The notes under the pieces were generated by a model that was not told the DNA's origin, made no database searches, and saw only the letters and a program-made list of their open reading frames with translations. A DNA stretch of 64,000 nt from Lentisphaerae bacterium RIFOXYA12_64_32 (lineage in GTDB: Bacteria > Verrucomicrobiota > Lentisphaeria > Oligosphaerales > YB12-FULL-65-16): the NCBI GenBank assembly GCA_001803235.1, contig MHBL01000385.1, positions 50,931 through 114,930 on the forward strand, in the 5' to 3' direction. The number at the start of each line of letters is the position of its first letter. Position 1 is the stretch's first letter. The translations under genes were made by a program, and so were the position numbers. Shown here piece after piece: positions 1 through 9,446 of this stretch.

Positions 1-75
1 TGTTCGGTGTTCAGGTTTCACGGGGCAACGAAGCCAGTGGCGGATGTGCCCGGGGTGATCCGTCGGATCGGTCCG

Positions 76-2493
76 ATGCGTCCGCGTTGCAACGCGGCCT
101 GCGGGTTGGCACTGGCGGTGTGCGCCTTGGCGCTCGCGGCCCCAGCCGGGTTTGCGCAGGCGCCGGCGGCGGGGCAGGGGACACGGCGCGAGCCGCTGTT
201 CACCGTGGATGACAAGGCGGGTGGGTGGCAGCGGCGCGTGTACGACGCTGCCGGGAACCCACAGACCTCGCCGCTCGAGGGTGTTGCGGCTGCCGAAGGG
301 ACCAAGACGGAGTCGCCGCGGTGGGTGAAACTGCCCGTCACGTTGCCGGGCGACAACGAGTTTGTCGTGCCGTTGCCGCCGCAGCGCCTGCGCGGCTGGC
401 GGCGCCTGGACGTGCAGTTGCTGTTGCCGGAGGGATTGCCGCGCACCACGGACATCTACTTCTTCACCAAGGACTGGGACAGCCTGTGGCGGCAGATTCG
501 TTTGCCGGCTGTGCCGCAGCGTGGATTGGTCCGGTTCGATCTGCCGCTGACCGGGGACGAGGCGGCGCGGCGCTGGGAACCGTGCGGACACTCGCGCCCG
601 TGGCACCCGCTGACGGCTGGACAGGTCATGGAGTTTGGGTGCGCGTTCAAGCCGGCCACGGGTGCCAAAGATACGTTCACCGGCGATGTTTTCCTTGTCG
701 GGGCGTGGTTGTCCGATGCCCCCAGTCCGTTCGACGAACCCCGGATCCGGAATTTCGGCTGGGCACCGCAGGCGCCGCGAGTGGGCGAGAAACTCGAGGT
801 GACTTTCGAACTGCACGCCGATTACACGGACCCGTTTGACGCACAGGACGTGCTGGTCTCCGGCATGGTTGCGACTCCTGCTGGTGCGCCGGAACCGGTG
901 CGGGGGTTCTATTTTGAGGATTTTCTCTTCAATCCCGCGGCGAAGGAGTTCACATCGGCGCTGACACCCTACGGCTATCCGAGTTTCAAGGTGCGCTACA
1001 CACCGCGCCAGGCCGGAGAACACACGATGGCGCTTACCGTGAGAGCCGGCGGCGATCAGTGGACGCTGCCGCCGGTGGTGTTCGAGGTTCAGCCCGCCGC
1101 AACCTCTTATCATGGCTATCTGCGTGTCGATGCCAAGGATCCGCGCCTGTTCGCCTGGGACAGCGGTGCGCCGTTCTGGGGGCTGAGCATGAACGTGCGC
1201 TCGCCATTCGACAACCGCTACCTCACCACCGCGCCGTACTCGAACTGGCGCGACGAGGGGTTGCTGCTGTATGAGCGCCTGTTCGCCGAGTACGAGAAGC
1301 ACGGCATCACGGTGGTGGAGGTGTGGATGTGCTCCTGGTGGCTGGGCCTGGAGTGGATCAATGAAGCGCCCGGTTACCACGGCGTCGGGTACATGAACCC
1401 GTACCGCGCCTGGATGCTCGACCGCATCCTCGGCTGGGCCGAGCAGCATGGCATCTACCTGATCGTGGTCATGAACAACCACGGCAAGTTCGGCATGACG
1501 TACGACACCGAGTGGGCGCGCAATCCGTTCAACGTGGCGAACGGCGGGTACCTGCAGAGCTGCGAGGAGTACTTCTCTGATGCGCGGGCCAAGAAGGCGT
1601 TCCAGAAGTACGCCGACTACACGCTGTCACGCTGGACGCACTCGCCGCACATCCTGATGTGGAAGCTGTTCACCGAAGTGGACCTGACTGGGAACACTCT
1701 GGAGTTCTATCTGAACCCGGTTGTTGCCGACTGGCACAAGGAGATGGGCGCGTACGTGAAGAACCATGATTGGTACAAGCACCCCATCACCACACACTGG
1801 ATGCTGAGCTACAACCGCATCAACGACGCCATTGCGGACCTGCCGGAGCTCGACGTGCTGACCACCGACGCGTACTACCAGCAGAACGGCACGCGGCAAC
1901 TCCTCGAACTGCTCTGGGGCGGTGCGCGCATGTCGGAGACGAAAAAGAAACCGTTGCTGGTCACGGAGTTTGGCGGCGGCCCCTACGCCGACAGCATGGG
2001 AAACCTGATGAAGCAGGCGCACTTGGGCATCTGGACCGGCTACTTCTGCGGCTCGCCTGTGGCGCCGCTGTACTGGTGGTTCGCGCTCGTCGAGGAGAAG
2101 AACCTGTACCCGTACTACGATGTGCTGCACAAGTTTACGCAGGGCGATGAAGACCGGCGCGGCATGGCGGCGCGCACGGAGGAGTTGGCGGACAAGAAGA
2201 TCATGCTCTGCGAACTGCGCAGCCCGGAACGCGTCCTGCTCTGGGGCATGGACACTGACTTCTACCTGCCCGACAACGAGAACCCGGTCCCCATCGAGCG
2301 TGGCGACGTGACACTCCCGGTCGCCGGACTCGCGCCCGGCGCCTACGCCGTCGAGTACTGGAACATCGAGACCGGCGCGGTCGCGCGGCGCGACACGCTG
2401 AACGTCGCCAACGCCGGCGAGACCCTCACCCTGAAGCTCCCGCCGTTCCGCAAAGACTTTGCCGTCAAGATCCGCAAGACCCCCGCGAAGTGA
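76..2493 (+). CDS. Secreted glycoside hydrolase-like protein (DUF5060 + TIM-barrel)
   Basis: The start at 76 is chosen because it opens a clean Sec signal peptide (MRPRC..., hydrophobic core ALAVCALALAAPAG, cleavage near FAQA); an in-frame ATG at 7 would bury it. The N-terminal third is beta-rich. Around residues 230-340 the pattern W..Q.P.VGE.LEV.FE...YT.PFD followed by a GFYFEDF segment resembles DUF5060. A TIM-barrel-like region follows, with FWGLSMN, VVEVWMCSWW, LWKLFTEVD and LLVTEFGGG. The two Glu residues in FTEVD and VTEFGG sit where clan-A hydrolases keep the acid/base and nucleophile. A small beta domain closes the protein. It probably cleaves a glycan outside the cytoplasm; the substrate is unknown. 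Family assignment is by motif reading only. Confidence 0.75.
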   Translation: MRPRCNAACGLALAVCALALAAPAGFAQAPAAGQGTRREPLFTVDDKAGGWQRRVYDAAGNPQTSPLEGVAAAEGTKTESPRWVKLPVTLPGDNEFVVPLPPQRLRGWRRLDVQLLLPEGLPRTTDIYFFTKDWDSLWRQIRLPAVPQRGLVRFDLPLTGDEAARRWEPCGHSRPWHPLTAGQVMEFGCAFKPATGAKDTFTGDVFLVGAWLSDAPSPFDEPRIRNFGWAPQAPRVGEKLEVTFELHADYTDPFDAQDVLVSGMVATPAGAPEPVRGFYFEDFLFNPAAKEFTSALTPYGYPSFKVRYTPRQAGEHTMALTVRAGGDQWTLPPVVFEVQPAATSYHGYLRVDAKDPRLFAWDSGAPFWGLSMNVRSPFDNRYLTTAPYSNWRDEGLLLYERLFAEYEKHGITVVEVWMCSWWLGLEWINEAPGYHGVGYMNPYRAWMLDRILGWAEQHGIYLIVVMNNHGKFGMTYDTEWARNPFNVANGGYLQSCEEYFSDARAKKAFQKYADYTLSRWTHSPHILMWKLFTEVDLTGNTLEFYLNPVVADWHKEMGAYVKNHDWYKHPITTHWMLSYNRINDAIADLPELDVLTTDAYYQQNGTRQLLELLWGGARMSETKKKPLLVTEFGGGPYADSMGNLMKQAHLGIWTGYFCGSPVAPLYWWFALVEEKNLYPYYDVLHKFTQGDEDRRGMAARTEELADKKIMLCELRSPERVLLWGMDTDFYLPDNENPVPIERGDVTLPVAGLAPGAYAVEYWNIETGAVARRDTLNVANAGETLTLKLPPFRKDFAVKIRKTPAK

Positions 2494-2512
2494 TGCGGTC
2501 GTCCACGCACCA

Positions 2513-2624
2513 GGCTCGTAGTCCCGCGTTCACGCGGTCCGGATTCAGACGTTGACGTGCACGAACGCACCTGTGTGGTGAGCCAACGCGTTTCCCGGAC
2601 CGCCTGAAGGCGGGACTACGAGCC
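2513..2624. repeat. REP-like inverted repeat pair
   Basis: Two 30-base arms, 2513-2542 and 2595-2624, are inverted copies of GGCTCGTAGTCCCGC-type sequence. Each arm also carries its own mini-hairpin: CCGCGttcaCGCGG on the left and CCGCCtgaaGGCGG on the right. A half-copy lies at 63897-63920 near the other end of the window. The element occupies most of the gap between the hydrolase gene and purM. No reading frame in it looks real. Confidence 0.7.
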
Positions 2625-2697
2625 AAGACACCAAGACCGCGTGAGCGCGGAACGGCGAACCCGGTGAGGCGCGAGGGTGATGAGTCGTGCCGTGGGG

Positions 2698-2727
2698 TTG
2701 ATTTCCCTCGCGGCCCGATGATATTCT
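2698..2727 (+). promoter_or_regulatory. Candidate sigma70 promoter of purM
   Basis: TTGATT (2698-2703) and TATTCT (2722-2727) are separated by 18 bases and lie about 115 bases before the purM start. This is a motif match only. Confidence 0.4.
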
Positions 2728-2844
2728 CGCACGGTCTCGGAAGTGCGACGGGTGCAGCCTGCAGCGTAGCCATTGCGGATGCGTCTCGCGCCGCAGCAGT
2801 CAGGCCGGTTGCCCGTGAGCCAGTTCAAGGAAGGATCTACGCCG

Positions 2845-3906
2845 GTGAAAGAGAACGAAACAGCGAAGAGCGATTCGTACAAGGCGGCCGGGGTGGACAT
2901 TGACCTGGCCGACAACCTGCTGGAAGCCGTGAAGGACAAGATCAACCTCACACGGCGCCCGGAGGCACTGGTCCCCGTCGGCGGGTTCGGCGGGTTGTTC
3001 AAGATCGATCTGACGAAGTACAAGCACCCGGTCATGGTCGTAAGCATCGACGGTGTGGGGACCAAGCTGATGGTCGCCGGGATGATGAACAAGCACGACA
3101 CGGTCGGGCACGACATCGTCAATCACTGCATCAACGACATTGCGGTGCAGGGCGCCGAGCCGGTGTACTTCGTCGACTACATCGGGATCGGGAAGCTGCG
3201 GAGTCCGCTGTACGAGCAGGTGCTCGGGGGCATTGCGGACGCGTGCAAGGCGCAAAACGTGACACTGATCGGCGGCGAGACCGCGGAAATGCCCGGCATG
3301 TACGGCGACGACTATGACCTGGTCGGGTGCATCAATGGGATTGTCGAACACGAGAAGCTGATCATGGGCTCGCAGGTCAAGGCGGGTGACCTGGTGATCG
3401 GCTTGGCGTCGAACGGGCCGCACACGAACGGGTACTCGCTGGCGCGGCGGGTGCTCTTCGAGAAGGGCGGGTTCACGGTGCACTCGCGGCCGCCGGAACT
3501 GAACGGGGACTCGGTCGGCGAAGCGCTGCTGCGCCCGCACACCTGCTACTGGCCGGCGATCCAGCGGGCCATGGCGGCAGGCGTGCCGCTGAACGGGATG
3601 GCACACATCACGGGCGGCGGTCTGTACGAGAACATTCCACGCGTGCTGCCGGAGAATGTCGATGTGGTGCTGGAGCCGGGCGTGATGGCGACACCGCCGA
3701 TCTTTACGCTGATCCGCAAGACGGGCAACATTGACCCGGTCGAGATGCACCGCGTCTTCAACATGGGCGTCGGCATGGTTTGGCTCGTGCCGCGCGAGTG
3801 TGCGGAGTCCGCAATGGCTGCCGCGCGCGCAGTGGGGACAGAGGCTGCGATCCTCGGCGAAGCCATGCCGGGCGCACAGAAGGTGCGGTTGCTCGGACTG
3901 CGGTGA
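2845..3906 (+). CDS. purM: Phosphoribosylformylglycinamidine cyclo-ligase (AIR synthetase)
   Basis: Catalyses the ATP-dependent ring closure of FGAM to AIR, step five of purine synthesis, in the cytosol. The protein shows the PurM signature: SYKAAGVDID at the N-terminus, the glycine-rich GGFGGLF, VVSIDGVGTKL, HDIVNHCINDI, GGETAEMPGMY and the late HITGGGLYENIPR. GTG at 2845 is chosen as start because an AAGGAAGGA ribosome-binding site lies eight bases upstream and gives 353 residues, normal for the family; ATG at 2773 would add 24 unrelated residues. It stands alone here, apart from purE at 43.2 kb, so the purine pathway is scattered. Confidence 0.96.
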   Translation: MKENETAKSDSYKAAGVDIDLADNLLEAVKDKINLTRRPEALVPVGGFGGLFKIDLTKYKHPVMVVSIDGVGTKLMVAGMMNKHDTVGHDIVNHCINDIAVQGAEPVYFVDYIGIGKLRSPLYEQVLGGIADACKAQNVTLIGGETAEMPGMYGDDYDLVGCINGIVEHEKLIMGSQVKAGDLVIGLASNGPHTNGYSLARRVLFEKGGFTVHSRPPELNGDSVGEALLRPHTCYWPAIQRAMAAGVPLNGMAHITGGGLYENIPRVLPENVDVVLEPGVMATPPIFTLIRKTGNIDPVEMHRVFNMGVGMVWLVPRECAESAMAAARAVGTEAAILGEAMPGAQKVRLLGLR

Positions 3907-3998
3907 GAGCCTGACGCTTGGGCGTGGCGCGACGGGAAGCGAAGCGAGGGCTCTGCCCCCCGCACCCCCGCTTGGCATGCGCGTTAACCTAGGAAACG

Positions 3999-4184
3999 TT
4001 ACGGCTTCTTCAAGAAATACTTACATGGTTTCATGCGTTTGAGGATGAACGTGTTCCTGTCTTCAATGAACCATTCCATCGTCTCGCCTTTCTCGATCTT
4101 CACCGCTTCCGCAATGGCCGCCGGGAAGTTCACGCCCTCCCCACTGGGGTGGACATGCGCGTCGCCCGTGGCGACGGAAGCCAC
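3999..4184 (-). CDS. AbrB/MazE-like small protein, probably a remnant
   Basis: The 61-residue frame contains NFPAAIAEAVKIEKGETMEWFIEDRNTFILKR, read here as the swapped-hairpin AbrB/MazE pattern (P..I...L.I..GD.VEW...D...L.L.R) found in antitoxins and small regulators. The frame opens at a GTG (4184) and is open further upstream to a TAG near 4244, but has no ATG and no convincing ribosome-binding site. The homology appears to continue N-terminal of the GTG, so the true start may have been lost. No toxin gene is adjacent. It could be an orphan antitoxin or a decayed gene. Confidence 0.4.
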   Translation of the reverse strand: MASVATGDAHVHPSGEGVNFPAAIAEAVKIEKGETMEWFIEDRNTFILKRMKPCKYFLKKP

Positions 4185-4288
4185 CCCCAGATGCCGCTCG
4201 GACGGTGGAATTGCTGGGGCATTTCTGGCGGACGGGCACTAGGTGAGTGGACGCCGTTCGGGGGCCATGTTCCGATACGGGGACACGG

Positions 4289-6082
4289 TCATTTCGGGCC
4301 GTTGGGAGGTTGTCTGGAAGCCTGGTCGATTTCCTGAAGGAGCGGTTGGTTGCCGGGGAAAAGCGGGTACCAGGCCACAGCCTTTTCCGCGGCCGCCCGA
4401 GCTTCCGGGCCTCGCCCCAGTGCCAGATAGTTACGGGCCAGGCAGGCATGCAGGGCCGCACGGTGTGGCGAATTGAGTGCTGCTTTCCGGTAGGCCTCGA
4501 CCGCGGCCTCGTGCTGACGCGTCGCCTCCATGACACGCCCGAGCAGCAGCCATGGGTACGGGGACCGGGGCAGGAGTCGCGCCGTCTCGACGGCATCCCG
4601 TTGGAACCGGCCGATGTTGAGGTCGCGTCGTCCGTACTGATCGTGGAGTTGTTGGTACGCATACTCACCGGGGAGGCGGCTTACCCATGTGATGGCCAGC
4701 AAGGCTGGGAGCGCCAAAGTCAACCGCAGGAGCAGCGCGGACGCGGATTGGGAAGGGGCCGCCTCGGCAGCCGGTGCCAAGACCAGCAAAGGAAGGATGG
4801 ATGCCGTGGCAACAGTCCCTGGAATCTGGACATTGAAGTCCGCGAGAGAATGAAGCCCCCAGGCGAGGAGGCCGAGGACCACGGCGTCGCGGATCCACGG
4901 ATCGCAGCGGCTACGGTCATTGAGCCAGAGCAGTTGCAGCAGGGGCAAGATCAGGCAGGCGACGGCGGCCAGACCGCCCAGCGTCCCCGCCTGGGCAGCC
5001 AAGCTGAGGACCATGTTGTGGGCGTCGCGACTCACCTCGGCGTCAGCGCTCTTGAGTCGGAGATAATTCGGGTAGAACTCCCCCAGGCCGACGCCGGTCA
5101 GGGGGTGTTCACGGAACATCATGGCCGCTGCCCGGTAGTACTCAGTTCGTGCTGTCATGGACCTGAAATCGCGGCCTCGGCTGGCCAGGATGAACCCGAC
5201 GACAGCCACACCCACGCAGGCGGCGGCGGCCAGCCATCGCCACTTCCCCAGACGTGGGACCAGCACCGCTGTGGCGCCGAAGGCCGCTCCAAAGGCTGCC
5301 ATCCCTGCCCGACTCCCGCTCATATGCAGGGCGCCGACCGAAAGTGCCACACCGAACCCCAGGAACACGATGCGGCTAAGCCGAACGGGGTCAAACCGTC
5401 CAGCCCAGCGCCACAGGACCACCAAGAACAACGGTGTGATCAAGATGAGATGGGCCGCAAAACTGTTGGGGTAAACAAACGGGCCAAACGCCCGCCGTTG
5501 CTGGAGGCGGCCCCCTATCCCCTGCACCAGCAGTCGACCCTGTTCGGCTTGCATCTTCCGCGCCATTTCTTCGGTCTCAGCCAGTCCGCCGAACTGGACC
5601 TGGTACCACCCGCTGCAGCAGCAAAGAATCATTGCAGCGACAATGGCGTTCAGGATCCATCCAGCGAGAGCCGGATCGTGCATGAGCACCCAGTAGACGG
5701 CGGCACAGTAGCAGAACACGCCCAGCAAGTGCGCGAGGAGAACCAGTGCCTCATCCCGCTCTGTCGTCAGGACAAGGCCGGGCAGGGCACAGAGAAAGAG
5801 TCCACCCCACAGGGCAGGAATCATCCAGAGCCGGTTGTGACTCCGTGGCCGTGGATAAAGAATCAGCGCCAAGAGCAGGCCGGAACCAGCGGCCACGACC
5901 AGAAGCGCTGGCGGCCATGCCCCCAGTGCCCAGTCCCATGCTGACATTGGGAAGAGCCCGACCTCACCGCGCGACACAACGATTCCGAACTTAAGGGGGC
6001 ATACAAACGCCAACAGAGCCAGGTATGCCCGCAGCCATACATGCAGTTTGACGGGGACCGGTATTGGCCTGGCATTGGTCAT
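4289..6082 (-). CDS. O-antigen ligase/polymerase-type membrane protein with C-terminal TPR
   Basis: About ten hydrophobic segments cover residues 15-430, with the characteristic periplasmic loop containing GVGLGEFYPNYLRLKS and RDAHNMVLSLAAQAG, the hallmark of the Wzy/WaaL/O-antigen ligase fold. The last 120 residues are soluble and helical (PWLLLGRVMEATRQHEAAVEAYRKAALNSP, then a second repeat), consistent with two or three TPR units. Such proteins polymerise or transfer undecaprenyl-linked glycans at the outer face of the inner membrane. The ATG at 6082 is preferred over the frame's earlier start because the first membrane helix follows soon after it. No polysaccharide operon surrounds it, so its exact glycan cannot be named. 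Confidence 0.82.
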   Translation of the reverse strand: MTNARPIPVPVKLHVWLRAYLALLAFVCPLKFGIVVSRGEVGLFPMSAWDWALGAWPPALLVVAAGSGLLLALILYPRPRSHNRLWMIPALWGGLFLCALPGLVLTTERDEALVLLAHLLGVFCYCAAVYWVLMHDPALAGWILNAIVAAMILCCCSGWYQVQFGGLAETEEMARKMQAEQGRLLVQGIGGRLQQRRAFGPFVYPNSFAAHLILITPLFLVVLWRWAGRFDPVRLSRIVFLGFGVALSVGALHMSGSRAGMAAFGAAFGATAVLVPRLGKWRWLAAAACVGVAVVGFILASRGRDFRSMTARTEYYRAAAMMFREHPLTGVGLGEFYPNYLRLKSADAEVSRDAHNMVLSLAAQAGTLGGLAAVACLILPLLQLLWLNDRSRCDPWIRDAVVLGLLAWGLHSLADFNVQIPGTVATASILPLLVLAPAAEAAPSQSASALLLRLTLALPALLAITWVSRLPGEYAYQQLHDQYGRRDLNIGRFQRDAVETARLLPRSPYPWLLLGRVMEATRQHEAAVEAYRKAALNSPHRAALHACLARNYLALGRGPEARAAAEKAVAWYPLFPGNQPLLQEIDQASRQPPNGPK

Positions 6083-6237
6083 CACAGAGCCCTTGCCGCA
6101 TGCCGCACCCGTGTGCCAAGCCTCCCCATACCCGCGCCGGGAGGTAACCCGTGACGTCACGGCACAGGACAGCGGGACGAGTTTGGAATCAGCCGGGCGC
6201 GCGACGTCGAGAAATTGCGGCGAGAGAGCCCTTACGG

Positions 6238-7098
6238 TCAGCGGGGCGTGTCGAACTGCACCTCTGAGCGATCGAGCTCCACAACCGCGCCGTCCTCACG
6301 GTTCAGTTTCACCCTGACCTTGTGCAACTGCGAGTTGCACTCCACCAGAGTCCCGGGGCCTTGCGGAGTCCGGCACGGCGCCCCGATCTTCGAGTCCATC
6401 CCGTGCATTTCCCGGTACCAGTCTACTTCGTACTCGAGGCAGCATTTCAGTCGTCCACAGGCCCCGGAAATGTTGGAGGGATTCAGGGATAGCCCCTGTT
6501 GCTTGGCCATTTTCACGTTAATGCTGATAAAACGCTTCAGAAACGTGCAACAGCAGAATGCCCGACCGCACAGACCGATCCCGCCCTGAATCGACGCTTC
6601 GTCGCGCACTCCCACCTGCCGGAGTTCAACACGGGTGTGGAATTCCTGGGAGAGATCCCGCAGCAACCCGCGAAAGTCAATCCGCCCTTCTGCCGCAAAC
6701 TGAAAGACGACCAAACGCCGGTCGAAGGAACTGTGCGTGCTGATCAGTTTCATGTCGAGCTTGTGATCGGTGATTCGCTTCATGGCGGACCGGTGCATGC
6801 TCTTGGCCCGCACCTCGTTCTCGTGTGCCTTGCTCTTGTCCAAAAGCGTGGCACGCCGCAGGATGCGGGGCATCCTCTCGCCTTCGATGCGCCTGCCCCT
6901 CGCGTTCTCGGCATATCGCTCGTCAGCCTGCTTCTCGTCGACGGGCGACTCGTCGTGGCAGGAATCGATCACACCGATATCCTGGTAGCGGTCACACTTG
7001 ACGACAACTTCTTCCGCCTCTTTGAGGTGGAGATTTTCGTCGGCCAAGCACTCGTAGATCAGGCCGGGGGCGACACTGACTTCATAGGTGTACTTCAT
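6238..7098 (-). CDS. ricT: PSP1-domain protein, RicT (YaaT) family
   Basis: A 286-residue cytosolic protein of the PSP1 C-terminal family. The diagnostic core is QFAAEGRIDFRGLLRDL, then GGIGLCGRAFCCCTFL and SGACGRLKCCLEYE, whose clustered cysteines match the iron-sulfur-binding set of RicT/YaaT. In Bacillus RicT works with RicA and RicF in RNA processing and competence; here neither partner is visible. GGGAG lies nine bases before the ATG. The gene is divergent from the FAD oxidoreductase, across a non-coding repeat element. Family assignment is strong; the cellular role in this lineage is inference. Confidence 0.88.
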   Translation of the reverse strand: MKYTYEVSVAPGLIYECLADENLHLKEAEEVVVKCDRYQDIGVIDSCHDESPVDEKQADERYAENARGRRIEGERMPRILRRATLLDKSKAHENEVRAKSMHRSAMKRITDHKLDMKLISTHSSFDRRLVVFQFAAEGRIDFRGLLRDLSQEFHTRVELRQVGVRDEASIQGGIGLCGRAFCCCTFLKRFISINVKMAKQQGLSLNPSNISGACGRLKCCLEYEVDWYREMHGMDSKIGAPCRTPQGPGTLVECNSQLHKVRVKLNREDGAVVELDRSEVQFDTPR

Positions 7099-7271
7099 AC
7101 GAATCCATCTCCCAAGTCTGCAAAGGCGCTCAACCTGCGGTTTCGTCGTCGCGGGGCTTGCCGAGCGGCATCAGGGCGCGACGTCAGGGGCAGGTTCACA
7201 CCCGCGGTGTGGCCGGTAAGATAACTCCGAAAGCTGGGGTTGTCGCGCCGAGTCCCTGGCGAGGAGGTTAA

Positions 7272-7516
7272 GCGTCAGTCGCGGGGGGAACGACCGCATG
7301 CTGGCCCATGTGTGAGTCCACCGTGGCCTTGTGCCGCGGGTGAATCGGGTTCGCCCGCCAAACGTAGGCCCCTCCCTCTTCGCTTATCCCCCGTCCGCCG
7401 GCGGCGGACGGGGGATAAGGAAAGAGAGGGGACACGGTACGGCGTAGTAGCCAATGGACCCGTGCACCCGCCACGCAAGGCGGCAGGGGGCTGTGCTCCA
7501 ACCTTTGCTGACGCGT
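7272..7516. repeat. Non-coding dispersed element, copy B1
   Basis: About 245 bases filling most of the gap between ricT and the FAD oxidoreductase. It begins GCGTCAGTCGCGGGG and ends in GCTGACGC. It matches copy B2 (56779-57197) in long blocks, e.g. GTGGCCTTGTGCC, GGGTGAATCGGGTTCGCCCG and CCAAACGTAGGC. It contains a large hairpin (CCCCGTCCGCC...GGCGGACGGGG) flanked by complementary CCCTCTCTT-like tracts. No reading frame is convincing. Confidence 0.75.
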
Positions 7517-7531
7517 CACGACGGGGAGATG

Positions 7532-7560
7532 TTGACAATTCCGCCCCTCGGTGCTATTAT
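7532..7560 (+). promoter_or_regulatory. Consensus sigma70 promoter of the FAD oxidoreductase
   Basis: TTGACA (7532-7537), a 17-base spacer and TATTAT (7555-7560), 35 bases before the ATG. This is one of the best promoter matches in the window. It lies just outside repeat element B1. Confidence 0.7.
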
Positions 7561-7594
7561 AGCAACAATGGAGTAAAAAAGGAAAGATACGGAA

Positions 7595-9343
7595 ATGAGA
7601 ATCGTCAATCATCAGGCGGATTTGTGCGTGATCGGGGGCGGTCTGGCCGGCATGTGCGCCGCCATTGCGGCGGCACGGCATGGCGCGCGTGTGGTGCTGA
7701 TGCACGATCGCCCGGTATTGGGCGGCAACGCCTCGAGTGAGGTGCGGATGTGGGTTTGCGGGGCGCACGGCCCCAACAACCGGGAAACCGGCATCGTCGA
7801 GGAGATCGAGTTGGCCAATCTCAGTCGGAATCCCTCGACCAACTTATCCATCTGGGACAGCGTTCTGTATGAGAAAGTGCGGTTTCAGGCAGGGCTAACG
7901 CTATTGCTGAACTGTTCGTGTCACGCCGCCGACGTCAAAGAGAACACCATTCGGTCGGTGACCGGCTGGCAGTTGACAACGGAGACTCGGCACGTGGTGG
8001 AGGCACCTCTGTTTGCAGACTGCTCCGGGGACAGCATTCTGGCGCCGCTCTCGGGGGCGGAGTTCCGCATCGGCCGGGAGGCGCGGGATGAGTTTGGCGA
8101 GGGTATCGCACCGGCCGTTGCGGACCGCAAGACCATGGGCATGAGTTGCCTGATCCAAGCGCGGGAGACCGACCGCGCCTGCGCGTTCACTCCGCCGAGT
8201 TGGGCGTACAAGTACAACGACGAGTTTTTCCTCAAGAAATTCGGCCGGCCAATGGCGAAGTACACCGGCGGATATGAGAACTTCTGGTGGCTGGAGATCG
8301 GCGGCGAGGGGGACACCATTCACGATGCAGAAGAGGACAAGGACGAGCTCCTGAAAATCGCATTTGGTGTCTGGGACTACATCAAGAATGTCGGGGACTG
8401 CGGCGCCGACAACTGGGCCTTGGAGTGGGTTGGGTTCCTGCCCGGGAAACGCGAAAGCCGACGTTATGTGGGCGACCATATCCTCACGCAGAACGACGTT
8501 CAGACGGAGGGACGTTTCGACGACATTATTGCCTACGGCGGCTGGAGCATGGACGACCATTTTCCGGAGGGCTTTTACCATCAGGGGGGCGTTCCCACAA
8601 TCTTCCACCCGGCACCTTCACCCTACGGAATTCCCTACCGATGCGTTTACTCGAAGAACATTGGGAATCTCTTTTTCGCGGGTCGCAACATCAGCGCCAC
8701 GCACGCGGCGATGAGTTCGACGCGGGTGATGGCCACTTGCGCTACTCTGGGGCAGGCGGTGGGGACGGCGGCGGCACTGGCGGCCCGTCACGGCTGGTCC
8801 CCGCGAGGCGTCTTCGAGGAGGGCAGGCAGGCACTAAAGCAGGGCCTGATGGACGACGACTGTTACTTGCCTTGGAACCGCCGCGAGTTGCCGCCTCTAT
8901 CGCTGCAGGCGTGCCTGACCTCCGGTTCCGGCGATCCGCGGCCATTGCTCAACGGCGTGGACCGCCCCGTGGGCCAGGACGACAATGGCTGGACCGGGCC
9001 GTTGGGCGACTGGCTGGAGTACCGCTTCCAAAGCCCGCAGGTAGTGGCTTCGGTCCGGATGGTGTTCGACAGTGACTTGAACCGTAAGGGCAAGAACATC
9101 CGCTCCAACTACCCGCTGAATGCCGAACCGCGAAGAACGCCGCCGTCCCTGGTCCGTGCGTTCCGAATCGACGTGCAGGACAGTTCCGGAACCGGCTGGC
9201 GCACGATTCACACGGAGACCAACAACTGTCAGCGATTGGTCCGCGTGGCCGTGCAGGCCGACGGCGTGCTCGCGGTGCGCCTGGTTCCCGAGAGCACGTG
9301 GGGAAGCCCCGCGGCACATCTGTTCGCGTTTGACGTCCGCTGA
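7595..9343 (+). CDS. FAD-dependent oxidoreductase with C-terminal beta-sandwich
   Basis: The N-terminus has a Rossmann FAD-binding motif, DLCVIGGGLAGMCAAIAAARHGARVVL, followed by GGNASSEVRMWVCGAHG, the signature of the FAD_oxidored family (PF12831) common in PVC-group and Armatimonadota genomes. Residues 330-400 contain PYGIPYRCVYSKNIGNLFFAGRNIS, the second FAD contact. The last 140 residues form a beta-rich domain (WLEYRFQSPQVVASVRMVFDSDLNR) like a discoidin/F5-8 carbohydrate-binding fold. Substrate unknown; family members sit near sugar-degradation genes. The ATG follows an AAAAAGGAAAG purine-rich site. No signal peptide is seen at the N-terminus. Confidence 0.85.
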   Translation: MRIVNHQADLCVIGGGLAGMCAAIAAARHGARVVLMHDRPVLGGNASSEVRMWVCGAHGPNNRETGIVEEIELANLSRNPSTNLSIWDSVLYEKVRFQAGLTLLLNCSCHAADVKENTIRSVTGWQLTTETRHVVEAPLFADCSGDSILAPLSGAEFRIGREARDEFGEGIAPAVADRKTMGMSCLIQARETDRACAFTPPSWAYKYNDEFFLKKFGRPMAKYTGGYENFWWLEIGGEGDTIHDAEEDKDELLKIAFGVWDYIKNVGDCGADNWALEWVGFLPGKRESRRYVGDHILTQNDVQTEGRFDDIIAYGGWSMDDHFPEGFYHQGGVPTIFHPAPSPYGIPYRCVYSKNIGNLFFAGRNISATHAAMSSTRVMATCATLGQAVGTAAALAARHGWSPRGVFEEGRQALKQGLMDDDCYLPWNRRELPPLSLQACLTSGSGDPRPLLNGVDRPVGQDDNGWTGPLGDWLEYRFQSPQVVASVRMVFDSDLNRKGKNIRSNYPLNAEPRRTPPSLVRAFRIDVQDSSGTGWRTIHTETNNCQRLVRVAVQADGVLAVRLVPESTWGSPAAHLFAFDVR

Positions 9344-9446
9344 CGTCGGCGTTGGCGTCCCCGAGTGCCAGAGGGGGTTGACGCCTTAGCAGGTCACGTA
9401 CGCCGCTCAACGGTCTTCTGCGACGGCAACCCGACCGTCTCGGACT

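Noticed and set aside
2800..3978. 392-codon minus-strand frame over purM
   Set aside because: His/Arg/Val-rich shadow of purM with no motif.
4247..5944. Long + strand open frame opposite the O-antigen ligase gene
   Set aside because: It is antisense to a clear membrane-protein gene, has low-complexity Gln/Gly/Arg composition and no ribosome-binding site; a GC-rich shadow frame.
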